Notes: a model not told the origin generated them from the sequence alone. A DNA stretch of 64,000 bases from JAVBLP01 sp031553505 (GCA_031553505.1 JAVBLP010000001.1:30531-94530), one strand, 5' to 3'; counted from the first letter of the stretch, positions 44,360-53,017 are shown. Made by a program: numbers and translations.

Positions 44360-46513
44360 TTAAAGCCCTCTTTTATAAATATCAGCCCACCTGCAAAAAA
44401 TCAGAAATTTAAGAAACAGTATAAACAGCACGGCTTTTTCCATTCCCCACGCCGGTATTAAAAAAGAACCAAGCGCGCAGGCAAACCAGCTGCCCGCCGC
44501 GCCGTAAATATATACTTTTAAGCTGGCAAAAGGGTCACTGTTAAACAGCTTTGATATCATGATAAGCAGGGTAAACTCCATACCAGCCACAAAACCCGTG
44601 CCCGCCATAAACAGGAAAAGTACGTACATATTTATAATGTTAAATTTAAATGAAATAAACCAGAAAGTCATCCAGATGACAAAAATAAGCTCCGACGCAA
44701 ATATTCTTTTACTTAAAGGCGCGTTTTCACTGGTTTTTTTAGCGTAAATTACGCCCAAAATAAGCCCTGATAAAAATAAAGCGGCAAATATTCCACCCCA
44801 TTTAAAAATCTGCCCGTTGTACACCTGCAAAGACAAAACAGCGGTTAAATTGAGCCACAGCGCGGAAGCGCCCGAAACAAAAGCGGTGGTTTTATATATG
44901 GATTTTGAAAGGAAAAATATTATTATTATCAGAATCAGCACAAAGTACGAATATTCGATTATTTTATCCAGAGCGACGCTTAAATACGGCGAAAACGCCG
45001 ACTGCCAGTGCAAAACCGCCAAAACCATTGCAACCGGATGCCAGTCCCTGTTTACCAAATCGTTTTTTTCCACCCTGTTAAGCTCATTTTTCAGCCAGCG
45101 CGTTCTTTCAGTGTCCATTCTGTCGTCAAGATAATATTTTGACAGCACCAAAGTCGTTTCCTGCATTTCTTTTAACCGTTTCTTTATGTGCAGCCTGTAA
45201 GGCATCCTGTTTTGCGAAGCAATCAAGATATTTTGCCCGCCCGGAATTATCTGCACATAGCTGAAAACGCTTTGCATCGCTTCCATTACGGACTTGTTGA
45301 GTTCCGCCATTATGTAAGAAGAAAACGCCATATTGCCGGGCAGTTTTAAAGCCAGAAAACCGTCATTGTTCAGGCGTTTTTTTGCCAGTTCAAAAAAATC
45401 TTTTGTGTAAAAGCTGTTTATGTGGAGCGTTATGGGATTGGGCAGCCCTATTTGTATTAAATCGTAATTTTCACCGGTTTTTTTAATAAACGACCTTGCG
45501 TCTTCGCTGTAAACATTTACCCTTTCATCGCTGAAAACATAACCGAGATGCGAAATATTGTTTTTGATGATATTTACGCCGTTTGGCTCGACATAATCTA
45601 CCCGGCTTACATCGTGCTCCAGAATCATCGGCAGATATTTTGCCGCGCCGCCTATTATTAAAACTTTTTCCGGATTTTTATGATGCAAAACGGGAATATG
45701 CCCGAAATCCTCGGAGTTTAAAACGTCATTATCCGGAGAAGAAAAACGCAGGATGCCGTTAGCCAAAAGAAAATATTCATTATTTTTCTGCACTAAAACG
45801 GTCTGGCCGTACGGCGAATAGGCATAATCTGCAACTTCCGCTCCGCTAAACTCTTTGCCGAGTAAAAATTTATCCGCTGTATTGATAAAACCGTACGGAA
45901 TCAAAAGCGCGGCAGCAACAGCCGAAACAATAAGGATAATCCCTTTTTTTTTGCTGTCGGAAATCAGCGCCGCGGATAAAAATAAAAGCGCGGTAACGGA
46001 TAAAACTGCCTTTAAACCCGTTACGTCAATAAAAAAAAGCGAATAAAACGCGCTGCCTAAAAGAATGCCCGCCCCCTGAAACATAAAAGAGGTTTTTATC
46101 GGCGTTTTAACTCCGTATTTTTTAATAAACGGAAGAGTTGAAAAAGAAATAACTCCGTTCATAAAACTTAGCGGAAACAAAACGGCAAACATGTGTATTA
46201 CGGTAGTTTTTAAGGATATTCCGTTGCCAAGCCCTATGTAAAACATAGTTCTGGCGTATCTTACCGAAATAAAGGATAAAACAAAAAACGCCGCTAAAAG
46301 AAGCAGCGAATAAAATATCACTTTGCCCGGATTTTTGGGGTTTTTATTGAAAGATGCGGCATAAACGCCCGCCGCAAAAGAAATGACGCAGTGCGCCAGA
46401 AATATGCCTATAACTATGTCATTACTTTGAAATACGGGAAGAATCTCCCTGAAAAGCAAAAGATAGATAAGTGCTGCGCAAGTTCCGAGAACCGATAAAA
46501 CAAGTGGAATCAT
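44360..46513 (-). CDS. Membrane protein with spermidine-synthase-like (SAM-binding fold) domain
   Basis: The 717-residue protein has about six membrane helices (1-215), a soluble spermidine-synthase/methyltransferase fold (about 225-440: YGQTVLVQ, HHKNPEKVLIIGGAAKYLPMIL, VDYVEPN, DARSFIKKTGENYDLIQIGLPNP, FYTKDFFELAKKRLNNDGFLALKL) and a further set of helices (about 520-710). This is the architecture of membrane-bound SpeE-like proteins. The usual GGGDG loop reads GGAAKY here, so catalytic activity is uncertain. The start has no clear ribosome binding site. Confidence 0.85.
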   Translation of the reverse strand: MIPLVLSVLGTCAALIYLLLFREILPVFQSNDIVIGIFLAHCVISFAAGVYAASFNKNPKNPGKVIFYSLLLLAAFFVLSFISVRYARTMFYIGLGNGISLKTTVIHMFAVLFPLSFMNGVISFSTLPFIKKYGVKTPIKTSFMFQGAGILLGSAFYSLFFIDVTGLKAVLSVTALLFLSAALISDSKKKGIILIVSAVAAALLIPYGFINTADKFLLGKEFSGAEVADYAYSPYGQTVLVQKNNEYFLLANGILRFSSPDNDVLNSEDFGHIPVLHHKNPEKVLIIGGAAKYLPMILEHDVSRVDYVEPNGVNIIKNNISHLGYVFSDERVNVYSEDARSFIKKTGENYDLIQIGLPNPITLHINSFYTKDFFELAKKRLNNDGFLALKLPGNMAFSSYIMAELNKSVMEAMQSVFSYVQIIPGGQNILIASQNRMPYRLHIKKRLKEMQETTLVLSKYYLDDRMDTERTRWLKNELNRVEKNDLVNRDWHPVAMVLAVLHWQSAFSPYLSVALDKIIEYSYFVLILIIIIFFLSKSIYKTTAFVSGASALWLNLTAVLSLQVYNGQIFKWGGIFAALFLSGLILGVIYAKKTSENAPLSKRIFASELIFVIWMTFWFISFKFNIINMYVLFLFMAGTGFVAGMEFTLLIMISKLFNSDPFASLKVYIYGAAGSWFACALGSFLIPAWGMEKAVLFILFLKFLIFCRWADIYKRGL

Positions 46514-46615
46514 AAGGAATTTTAAGCTCTCTAAAGAAGTTTTATATTTAAAGTGCGCTTTTAGGAAAGGTATTATTCGGAAAAATTAAGACAAAATTAA
46601 AGATTGCATCAAAAA

Positions 46616-46687
46616 TGGCGGCGGGTGGAATTGAACCACCGGCCAAAGGCTTATGAGTCCTCTGCTCTACCCCTGAGCTACGCCGCC
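46616..46687 (-). tRNA. tRNA-Met (anticodon CAU)
   Basis: A 72-base cloverleaf: acceptor GGCGGCG/CGCCGCC, D-stem GCUC/GAGC, anticodon loop CUCAUAA, T-arm GGUGG-UUCAAUU-CCACC, discriminator A, no encoded CCA. The acceptor starts with a paired G, unlike initiator tRNA, so it is elongator Met, or possibly Ile-CAU (lysidine). The anticodon stem has one A-G mismatch next to the loop. Confidence 0.93.
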
Positions 46688-46771
46688 TTCAAAAAACAGT
46701 GTGACAATTCTATTATTTTTTGCTTTAAAAGTCAATGAGTTTTAGCTCTGAAAAAGCCCCGGGCAATCGCC

Positions 46772-47560
46772 CTAAACTATTATTTTAAGCTCCGATTCAA
46801 GCGTTTTCCAATCAGGAAAAGCTTCCTGCATGTATTTATTAAAATCTTTGCTGTGTTTGCGTTCTTTCAGGTGCAGCAGTTCGTGCGCCGTAACGTATTC
46901 CACGCATCTTGGCGTTTTTTTGGCAAGCTCGGTATTAAGCGTAATCTGCCTGTCCGATATGTTACAGCTGCCCCATCTGCTTTTCATCTTTCTAAAATAG
47001 AATTTTACCGGCCTTTGCAGAACCACGCTTTCGGTTTTAATGTTTTGGCGGCAGCTTTTTACTTTACTTTTGGCTTTTTTCAGCAGAAAAGATATAAGGT
47101 TTTTTTCCGTTACTATTTTCATCTTTTCTGCCCATTTTGCCGCCATTTCCGGCACAATTTCCCTTAACTTTGCCGCGTAAAAAGAGTCAACTGCTTTTCT
47201 TCTTTCCGATATACCCGCGGAAGCCTTAATATATAAGTCTATCGTTGAAAATGTGACAAAAACTTTGGGTTTGGAAGAGACATTAAACACCTTCAAATCG
47301 TACTTTTTTCCTAAAAGCTCTACTTTTTCACCTTCTACATAATTGTTTTTTATTACGGGCGGCGCGCTTAACGCGGTTTTGGTGTGTTTTCTTATCCATT
47401 TGAGCTTGGATTTCACAAACTCTTCTATGGCAGGCACCGGCATTCTTACGGGAGCGGTAATTTCTGTTTTGCCTGTGGACGCATTGACCGATATATATAT
47501 ATTGCGTATATGTTTTCTGCTTATTTCCGCTTCAATTTCTTCTATTTTGAGTTTTTCCAT
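46772..47560 (-). CDS. YgjP-type zinc metallopeptidase
   Basis: This 262-residue YgjP/DUF45 (M48-like) protein has MKSRWGSCNISDRQITLNTEL, then the zinc site YVTAHELLHLKERKHSKDF (HExxH with a distal His) and the closing FPDWKTLE. About 30 extra residues (KKAKSKVKSCRQNIKTESVV and on) sit just before the WGSC motif, longer than usual. The cellular role of YgjP proteins is unclear; some are linked to restriction systems, none of which is seen here. Confidence 0.88.
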   Translation of the reverse strand: MEKLKIEEIEAEISRKHIRNIYISVNASTGKTEITAPVRMPVPAIEEFVKSKLKWIRKHTKTALSAPPVIKNNYVEGEKVELLGKKYDLKVFNVSSKPKVFVTFSTIDLYIKASAGISERRKAVDSFYAAKLREIVPEMAAKWAEKMKIVTEKNLISFLLKKAKSKVKSCRQNIKTESVVLQRPVKFYFRKMKSRWGSCNISDRQITLNTELAKKTPRCVEYVTAHELLHLKERKHSKDFNKYMQEAFPDWKTLESELKIIV

Positions 47561-47566
47561 TTTGCC

Positions 47567-48109
47567 TTAAACGCCTTCAGGAAGCTTTGACATCATAATT
47601 TTTCTGTAATTCAGTTTTTTACCGTCAACTTTGAAAGTGCCGTCCCCTTGCGCGTGAAACATCTTTTTATTTTTAAATCCGGAATCTATCCACGCGTTTA
47701 TGCCGTCAAGTATGATTATATCGTGTTTTTTCACATAATCCACAACTTTACACTCAATATTAGCCATGCATTCTTTAATCAAAGGGGCTTTTACGGCTTC
47801 CGCGGGCACAGGCGTAAAACCAAACTTTTTAAATTTATTGGTATTTTTCCCGGAGCTGCTGCCAACCTGCACCGCTTTTTTAGCGATTTCCGCGCCCGGT
47901 ATGCCTATAACGCATTCTTTATTTTTCATCAAAGCGTTAAAAGAGTAATTCCACGGGCCGGTTACAAGCGCGAACCGCGGGGTAAAATCCATAACCGTTA
48001 TCCAGGTTAAAGTCATAATATTGTGTTTGCCCTTATCCGAAGTGCTTATTAATGTTACGGGGCCGGGTTCAATGAGAGTAAAAGCTTTTTCCAAGGGCAT
48101 TTTTTTCAT
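47567..48109 (-). CDS. Flavin reductase-like FMN-binding protein
   Basis: The 180-residue split-barrel flavin reductase family protein begins PLEKAFTLIEPGPVTLISTSD, then NIMTLTWITVMDFTPRFALVTGPWNYSF, typical FMN-binding segments, and ends with GDGTFKVDGKKLNYRKIM. It probably binds FMN and reduces small substrates. It is downstream of a perfect 9-bp palindrome and on the opposite strand to the HxlR regulator nearby. The ATG follows GGAGG. Confidence 0.88.
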   Translation of the reverse strand: MKKMPLEKAFTLIEPGPVTLISTSDKGKHNIMTLTWITVMDFTPRFALVTGPWNYSFNALMKNKECVIGIPGAEIAKKAVQVGSSSGKNTNKFKKFGFTPVPAEAVKAPLIKECMANIECKVVDYVKKHDIIILDGINAWIDSGFKNKKMFHAQGDGTFKVDGKKLNYRKIMMSKLPEGV

Positions 48110-48173
48110 CTTGCCTCCAACAAATAAGATAATTTATAGATTTTATAATATTTGGCCGGTTTTTAATATGGTT

Positions 48174-48194
48174 TACACATATTATATATGTGTA
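48174..48194. promoter_or_regulatory. Palindromic operator candidate upstream of the flavin reductase gene
   Basis: Perfect 9-base arms TACACATAT and ATATGTGTA flank a central TAT, 65-85 bases before the flavin reductase ATG. The form suits a dimeric winged-helix regulator such as the HxlR protein encoded 640 bases away. Confidence 0.5.
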
Positions 48195-48237
48195 GGATGG
48201 AAAGATTTTACATGCCGCAGGATTGCAAATTAACCGT

Positions 48238-48268
48238 TTTTATGCCCTGCCATAAGCAGGGCATAAAA
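48238..48268. terminator. 13-bp hairpin after the PNPOx-like gene
   Basis: TTTTATGCCCTGC/GCAGGGCATAAAA with a 5-base loop lies 15 bases past the stop of the PNPOx-like gene. The U-rich part is within the stem, so termination efficiency is uncertain. Confidence 0.6.
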
Positions 48269-48282
48269 ACGACTTACACGCA

Positions 48283-48687
48283 TTACTTTATCTTTACCGT
48301 TTTCGGACCTTCGGTAAAGCTGAAAGTTTCGACTTCATTAACGTCAATGTAAAAAATCTTAAATACGGGATTGTCAGGAGTATTATAAATGCCTTTAATA
48401 CCGGGATTTTCATCCAACGCGCGGGTTTTAAGTTTTAAATCTTCCACAAATACCGCTTTGCCGTTTACCGAAAGTACCGGAGAAAAGTTTTGCTGCCAAG
48501 TGCAAAATGAAACATTCGGATTTTTCTGAAGCTGCCCATATACGGGCTTTTCGCTGCTTGTGCAGAAGTACACTTTATTTTCTTCAGCAAATAAAAACTG
48601 AAACACCCTTGTTTTTACATTCTGGCCGTCTTGCGTTGCCAACACGCCGTTCGGGTTTGCCTTTAAAACTGATACAAATTCATTCAT
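48283..48687 (-). CDS. Pyridoxamine 5'-phosphate oxidase-like FMN-binding protein
   Basis: The 134-residue split-barrel protein has ANPNGVLATQDGQNVKTRVFQFLFAEENKVYFCTSS, KPVYGQLQKNPNVSFCTW and VNGKAVFVEDL. It binds FMN or a similar cofactor; physiological substrates of this small group are mostly unknown. It is divergent from the hxlR gene across 147 bases, the classic arrangement for a local target of the regulator. Confidence 0.88.
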   Translation of the reverse strand: MNEFVSVLKANPNGVLATQDGQNVKTRVFQFLFAEENKVYFCTSSEKPVYGQLQKNPNVSFCTWQQNFSPVLSVNGKAVFVEDLKLKTRALDENPGIKGIYNTPDNPVFKIFYIDVNEVETFSFTEGPKTVKIK

Positions 48688-48725
48688 TTCCGCCTCCTGT
48701 TTTAATTTTCATTTGACTTTTTACA

Positions 48726-48745
48726 GCCTTTAAAGGCATTATAAT
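48726..48745. promoter_or_regulatory. Palindrome and -10 box upstream of the HxlR gene
   Basis: A perfect 12-base palindrome GCCTTTAAAGGC (48726-48737) ends two bases before a TATAAT (48740-48745) on the HxlR strand. It is placed for autoregulation or for control of the divergent PNPOx-like gene. No good -35 box fits. Confidence 0.45.
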
Positions 48746-48834
48746 GATGTAAGTATAAATTGTAAAGTAGGCACCGCAAAGTGCTTTAGTATCCAAAAAG
48801 AAACTAATGAAAAATCATACCGGAGGATAATGCC

Positions 48835-49164
48835 ATGTCTAAAAAAAACAGAATGCCGGCTTGCCCTGTAGAAACAACTTTAACTTTAATGGGCGACAAA
48901 TGGAAGGTTCTTATAGTGCGCGATTTGCTTACCGGGACAAAGCGTTTCGGGGAGCTTAAAAAATCGCTTACGGGCGTTTCCCAGAAGGTGCTGACACAGC
49001 ATTTACGCATTATGGAAGACAGCGGGCTGGTAAACCGCAAAGTTTACGCGGAAGTACCTCCAAAAGTGGAATATTCTCTCACGGATTTGGGCTACAGCCT
49101 TGAATCAGTACACGACGCAATGGCGAAATGGGGTAAAAAATATAAAGTTAAAGCGGAAAAATAG
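48835..49164 (+). CDS. HxlR-family transcriptional regulator
   Basis: This 109-residue winged helix-turn-helix protein has CPVETTLTLMGDKWKVLIVRDLL, GTKRFGELKKSLTGVSQKVLTQHLR, MEDSGLVNRKVYAEVPPKVEYSLTDLGYSL. Cys10 matches the N-terminal cysteine used as a redox/quinone sensor in YodB, CatR and HypR. In B. subtilis YodB controls azoreductase and nitroreductase genes, so flavin-linked neighbours here (and azoR at 56263) are likely targets. GGAGG precedes the ATG. Confidence 0.93.
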   Translation: MSKKNRMPACPVETTLTLMGDKWKVLIVRDLLTGTKRFGELKKSLTGVSQKVLTQHLRIMEDSGLVNRKVYAEVPPKVEYSLTDLGYSLESVHDAMAKWGKKYKVKAEK

Positions 49165-49234
49165 CCGATAAAACAAAAAAACTTGTTTCAGTTTAATGAA
49201 ACAAGTAAATATATTTTTGCAAAATTTTTGGATG

Positions 49235-49283
49235 TTTTGCGACAGCGAAGTTTAGGAAAAACTTAAATGAGCCGGAGTGTAAG
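49235..49283. repeat. Copy of the CAGCGAAG intergenic element
   Basis: In the 231-base gap before the VanW gene: TTTTGCGACAGCGAAG, hairpin AAGTTT/AAACTT (49248-49264), then AAATGAGCCGGAGTGTAAG. It matches the flanks of the 36107 copy. The rest of the gap is AT-rich with no gene. Confidence 0.55.
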
Positions 49284-49395
49284 AAAGAAAAAGCTGCAAA
49301 GGCGAAGCAAAAACGGAGTGTGTGGTTCGGGCAGCAAAATTCTCTGTTTGAGGTTTTAAAATTCCCTAAAAAATACACAAAATTTTACCAACACA

Positions 49396-50208
49396 TTATT
49401 TATATTCATTGTATTGTTTAGGTGTATACATTACTCTTGCAAAATTTTTTAAAATCAATTCCGATTCTGTCTTTTTACCATTTATTTTAAATATTTTATG
49501 TCGCCAAAGTTCATTGCGTCTGTAATATTTATCCTCTATTTTCAAAAATTCATCTCCGCGCTCTTCAATGTGGTAAGTAAATTCGGTTTCTGCCATGCAA
49601 CGCAAATCTCCGTTAAGACATTTGTCCGAAAGCCATAGCCTTATTTGAAAAGTATTTTTCAGATTATTCTTAAACTGAAAATCCCTGTAATTATAAAACA
49701 CGGTTGCACCGCTGCCGAAAGGCAGTACGCGCCCATCATCAGGAAAAGGGTCAAAAGAATGATGATAGCGTTCAGTAATCATCAAAGGACTATGTAAAAC
49801 CATCCAGTGTATAAGGTTGGAAATTTGACAAAGACCGCCACCTATCCCGGCGCGAGCCTTACCATTGGAAAGCTCCATCCCAGGCTTATAACCTTTATGC
49901 TTTGAAGGGTACCCCACAAGTTTACAGAAAGAAAACATTTCACCGGGTTTTATAATAATTCCATCTATCTTTTTAATGGCTATTTTAAGGTTTTCAACTT
50001 TATTAAGTTGCAGTCCCATATCTACGCCTGCAAAGTTACGAAGTAAAACAGACTGATGTTTCTTTACGCGAAACGGCAGATTTGTCGACACAGTCATGCG
50101 GGAATATTTTTTGCCATCAAAAAACCACTGTATACAACGCGCCCAGCGACGCGTCCACACTGACATAAAATATAAAGCAGGATGTAATGAGCTTATGGAA
50201 CGGCGCAT
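49396..50208 (-). CDS. VanW-family protein
   Basis: The 270-residue protein has the VanW core: FAGVDMGLQLNKVENLKIAIKKIDGIIIKPGEMFSFCKLVG, KGYKPGMELSNGKARAGIGGGLCQISNLIHWMVLHSPL, ERYHHSFDPFPDDGRVLPFGSGATVFYNYRD. VanW is an accessory gene of some vancomycin-resistance clusters, but the family is widespread and its function unknown. No other van genes are present. No signal peptide is seen. Flanking tRNA-Ser, a hairpin-rich gap and a dispersed element make acquisition by transfer plausible but unproven. Confidence 0.88.
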   Translation of the reverse strand: MRRSISSLHPALYFMSVWTRRWARCIQWFFDGKKYSRMTVSTNLPFRVKKHQSVLLRNFAGVDMGLQLNKVENLKIAIKKIDGIIIKPGEMFSFCKLVGYPSKHKGYKPGMELSNGKARAGIGGGLCQISNLIHWMVLHSPLMITERYHHSFDPFPDDGRVLPFGSGATVFYNYRDFQFKNNLKNTFQIRLWLSDKCLNGDLRCMAETEFTYHIEERGDEFLKIEDKYYRRNELWRHKIFKINGKKTESELILKNFARVMYTPKQYNEYK

Positions 50209-50410
50209 TAATTGTTCTCCTTTTAGTTATTATTATCATTTGATCATAAAAATAAAAAAAGACTGTCATAAATGATGTGAGCCTTCGGGATTTCCCTGCG
50301 GTAAATTTGTTGACTTAAATTTCCTCCGGGCCAGGCCTCGCGGTTTTTGCCTTTCAACTTGGCAGAGCCAAGCCTCAAACAAAAACATCGCTCAAGCCTT
50401 GCAAATTCCC

Positions 50411-50434
50411 GCAACACCAAGCAGTTGGTGTTGC
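50411..50434. repeat. Perfect 10-bp hairpin beside tRNA-Ser
   Basis: GCAACACCAA/TTGGTGTTGC with a 4-base loop lies 24 bases beyond the tRNA 3' end, with a smaller CTTGGC/GCCAAG hairpin about 40 bases further. The 249-base VanW-to-tRNA gap holds no gene that I can support. Confidence 0.65.
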
Positions 50435-50457
50435 TTTTATGACCCACCATTATAAAA

Positions 50458-50548
50458 CGGAGGGGGAGGGATTTGAACCCTCGATACGGATTTTCATCCG
50501 TATACCGGTTTAGCAAACCAGCGCACTCGGCCACTATGCGACCCCTCC
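50458..50548 (-). tRNA. tRNA-Ser (anticodon GCU)
   Basis: A 91-base class II tRNA: acceptor GGAGGGG/CCCCUCC, D-arm GUGGCCGAGUGC, anticodon loop UUGCUAA in a GGUU/AACC context, long variable arm (UACGGAU...AUCCGUA), T-arm GAGGG-UUCAAAU-CCCUC, discriminator G, no encoded CCA. Confidence 0.96.
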
Positions 50549-50632
50549 AGCTAAAACCAGAAACGATTATACCAAATAAACCGCCGCCTTTCAAGAAACA
50601 GATAAAAAGCATTTTTTCCGTCTGTTTTTGCG

Positions 50633-50661
50633 TTGCAATTTAACGTAAGAGTTGATATAAT
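50633..50661 (+). promoter_or_regulatory. Promoter of the PHP-PilZ-folD gene run
   Basis: TTGCAA (50633-50638) and TATAAT (50656-50661) are 17 bases apart, 25 bases ahead of the PHP-domain ATG. Confidence 0.7.
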
Positions 50662-50685
50662 TTGTTATAAATTTTGAGGTGGACT

Positions 50686-51744
50686 ATGAGTTTTGATTAC
50701 AAAGGTTTCTTTCATATTCACTCCGCTTTCTCACATGACGGCACAACCGATATAAGAAGCATTATACAGTCTGCGCAAAAATGCGGCGCAGATTTTATAA
50801 TTATAACCGACCACTTTAACATGGATTCGCAAAAAGAAGGTTACGAAGGCTACCACGGAAATCTGCTTGTAATTGCCGGGGAAGAAATTTCCCCTTATTA
50901 CAACCATTACCTTGCCATTGGAATAAAAGAACCGGTTTGCGCTGAACCTTACGAAAACCCTCAAATTTATATTGATGCCGTAAAAAAACAGAATGCCGCC
51001 GGCCTTATTGCCCATCCGGACCATACCGGCACCGTAAAATTCGGCGTACGCTCATACGCATGGAATGATTGGAACGTTACCGGCTATGACGCGATAAGCA
51101 TTTGGGATTTCATGACTGACTGGCAGTCAAAACTTACGTCTTATGTAAAAGCTTTTTTTGCGTTTTCATTCCCCTCTTTTGCATTATCCGGCCCTAAACG
51201 CGAAACTCTTGCAAGGTGGGATACGCTTAACCAAGCCTCAAAAAGCGATAAACTTATCGCGGGATACGGCGAAATCGACAATCATAATACCAAAAAGAAG
51301 ATTTTTGGCTTAACTTTTAATATTTTTCCGTTTGATTACTCATTTAAAACCGTTTCAACGCATATACTGCCGGAAAAAGAATTAAGCAAAGACGCCCGGG
51401 AAGCAAAACAGCAGGTTATTGAATGCGTAAAAAATTCAAAACTGTATGTCGCGCAGGAAAGCTGGGATGAGGCAAAAGGTTTTGAATTGCATATTACTGA
51501 CGGCGCAAACACTGCATATTCCGGCGGCGCAATATCTTTATCGCAAAATCTTACGCTTAAAGTTAAGCTGCCGAAAAAGGCACACATAAAAATAGTACTG
51601 AACGGAAAGACTATAGCCGAGAAAAATGCGGGTTTTTTTGAATTACGAATTACGGAAAAAGGCGTTTACAGGGTTGAAGCCTATAAAAAGAAATGCTTTA
51701 TAGCTAAACCGTGGATTTTTTCAAACCACATTAAAGTAAGGTAA
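50686..51744 (+). CDS. PHP-domain metal-dependent phosphoesterase-like protein
   Basis: The ATG at 50686 after GAGGTGG is preferred; the in-frame TTG at 50674 is inside the ribosome binding site. The 352-residue protein has a PHP domain: FHIHSAFSHDG (H10, H12, D18), FIIITDHFNMDS, VIAGEEIS, GLIAHPDHTG and, near residue 235, EIDNHN, which supply the trinuclear metal ligands. Beyond about 270 a beta-rich domain follows (LTLKVKLPKKAHIKIVLNGK). Similar proteins hydrolyse phosphoesters, but the substrate is unknown. Confidence 0.88.
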   Translation: MSFDYKGFFHIHSAFSHDGTTDIRSIIQSAQKCGADFIIITDHFNMDSQKEGYEGYHGNLLVIAGEEISPYYNHYLAIGIKEPVCAEPYENPQIYIDAVKKQNAAGLIAHPDHTGTVKFGVRSYAWNDWNVTGYDAISIWDFMTDWQSKLTSYVKAFFAFSFPSFALSGPKRETLARWDTLNQASKSDKLIAGYGEIDNHNTKKKIFGLTFNIFPFDYSFKTVSTHILPEKELSKDAREAKQQVIECVKNSKLYVAQESWDEAKGFELHITDGANTAYSGGAISLSQNLTLKVKLPKKAHIKIVLNGKTIAEKNAGFFELRITEKGVYRVEAYKKKCFIAKPWIFSNHIKVR

Positions 51745-51746
51745 CA

Positions 51747-52142
51747 ATGAAAACGAATATCTTTATAAATAAATCGGATTTGCACGCGGTTATACGCGGC
51801 GAAAAATATTTTATCCGCGAAAAAAGAAAGCACGCAAGGCGTTTTGCCGCGATGTACGTAAAGTGTTACTCTGCCGCCAGGCAGTTATCAGACAACTGCC
51901 TTCTTGTGAATATAGGAAGAGGCGGGCTTGCGGTAGAAAGTAAAATAAAATTTCCGGTAAATGAAAAAATAATGGTGGGCCTGGCTGCGCCAAACAATAA
52001 AGAGTTTTACATTTTGATGAAAGTTATACACGCTTTTGCAGGCTCTTACGGTTTTACGCACGGCGTTCAGTATATCGATCCGGATAAAAAAGCGCTTGAC
52101 GCGCTTAACAATTATCTTTTAAGGCATTTTAATTTATATTGA
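51747..52142 (+). CDS. PilZ-domain protein (c-di-GMP receptor candidate)
   Basis: The 131-residue protein has the PilZ pattern: RKHARRF (R27xxxR31) and NIGRGGLAVES at 55-65, where the canonical D/N-x-S-x-x-G has Gly instead of Ser, then IHAFAGSYGFTHGVQYID. It would bind cyclic di-GMP to control motility or surface functions. It follows the PHP gene by 2 bases and ends overlapping the folD leader. Confidence 0.85.
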   Translation: MKTNIFINKSDLHAVIRGEKYFIREKRKHARRFAAMYVKCYSAARQLSDNCLLVNIGRGGLAVESKIKFPVNEKIMVGLAAPNNKEFYILMKVIHAFAGSYGFTHGVQYIDPDKKALDALNNYLLRHFNLY

Positions 52143-52150
52143 GGTGGCAA

Positions 52151-53017
52151 ATGATTCTAATTGACGGCAAAAAAATTTCTAACGAAAAACGCGCTGAAAT
52201 TAAAAACAAAACGGCGCAATTAAAAAAAACTACCGGTAAAACTCCCGGCCTTGCGACAATACTTGTCGGGGAAGACGCCGCGAGCAAAGTTTATATCGGC
52301 TCCAAAATAAAAGCTTGTGAAGACGCCGGGATACAATCTTTCCACAAAAGCCTTCCGGCAACGGCGGCTGAACAGGAAATAATCGCCCTGATTAAAGAAC
52401 TTAACGAAAATAAAGACGTTGACGGAATACTTTTACAGCTTCCGCTTCCTGGAAACCGTGACGCACAGGCTTGCATAAACGCCATAAGCCCTTTAAAGGA
52501 TGTTGACGGTTTGCATCCTTTTAACGCGGGCCTTTTAAATTTATCTAAAAACTGGGACGAGATAATACAAAAAAATATTTTGGTTTCCTGCACGCCTTTG
52601 GGCGTAATCCACCTTTTGCAAAAATCAAACATACAAATGGAAGGCAAAACTGCCGTAGTTATCGGAAGATCTAATCTGGTGGGAAAGCCGCTATCCATGC
52701 TGCTTCTCGCAAACAACGCAACTGTTATTATGGCGCATTCTAAAACAAAAAATCTTAAAGAATTGTCAAAATCCGCAGACATTTTAGTCGCGGCCATAGG
52801 AAAACCGAAATTTGTAAATAAAGAGTTTGTAAAAGACGGCGCGGCGGTGATAGATGTCGGCATTAACAGGACCGCCGAAGGTTTATGCGGCGACGTTGAT
52901 TTTAATGACGTAAAAGACATGAACATCTCCATTACGCCTGTTCCCGGCGGAGTCGGACCGATGACAATCACGATGCTTTTAGAGAATACTTTAAAGGCGT
53001 TTAATAATAGAACATGA
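52151..53017 (+). CDS. folD: Methylene-tetrahydrofolate dehydrogenase/cyclohydrolase
   Basis: From the ATG at 52151, after GAGGTGG, the protein is 288 residues, normal for FolD. Motifs: LVGEDAASKVYIGSKIKACEDAG with the catalytic Lys, VDGILLQLPLPG, DVDGLHPFNAG, the Rossmann AVVIGRSNLVGKPLSMLL, and TPVPGGVGPMTITMLLENT. It interconverts one-carbon folates and makes NADPH. Confidence 0.97.
   Translation: MILIDGKKISNEKRAEIKNKTAQLKKTTGKTPGLATILVGEDAASKVYIGSKIKACEDAGIQSFHKSLPATAAEQEIIALIKELNENKDVDGILLQLPLPGNRDAQACINAISPLKDVDGLHPFNAGLLNLSKNWDEIIQKNILVSCTPLGVIHLLQKSNIQMEGKTAVVIGRSNLVGKPLSMLLLANNATVIMAHSKTKNLKELSKSADILVAAIGKPKFVNKEFVKDGAAVIDVGINRTAEGLCGDVDFNDVKDMNISITPVPGGVGPMTITMLLENTLKAFNNRT

Noticed and set aside
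50244..50612. 122-residue minus-strand frame spanning the tRNA-Ser
   Set aside because: It overlaps a complete tRNA gene and hairpins and has no protein-like features.
52291..52971. 226-residue minus-strand frame opposite folD
   Set aside because: folD is unambiguous on the plus strand; the antisense frame has no homology or start signal.
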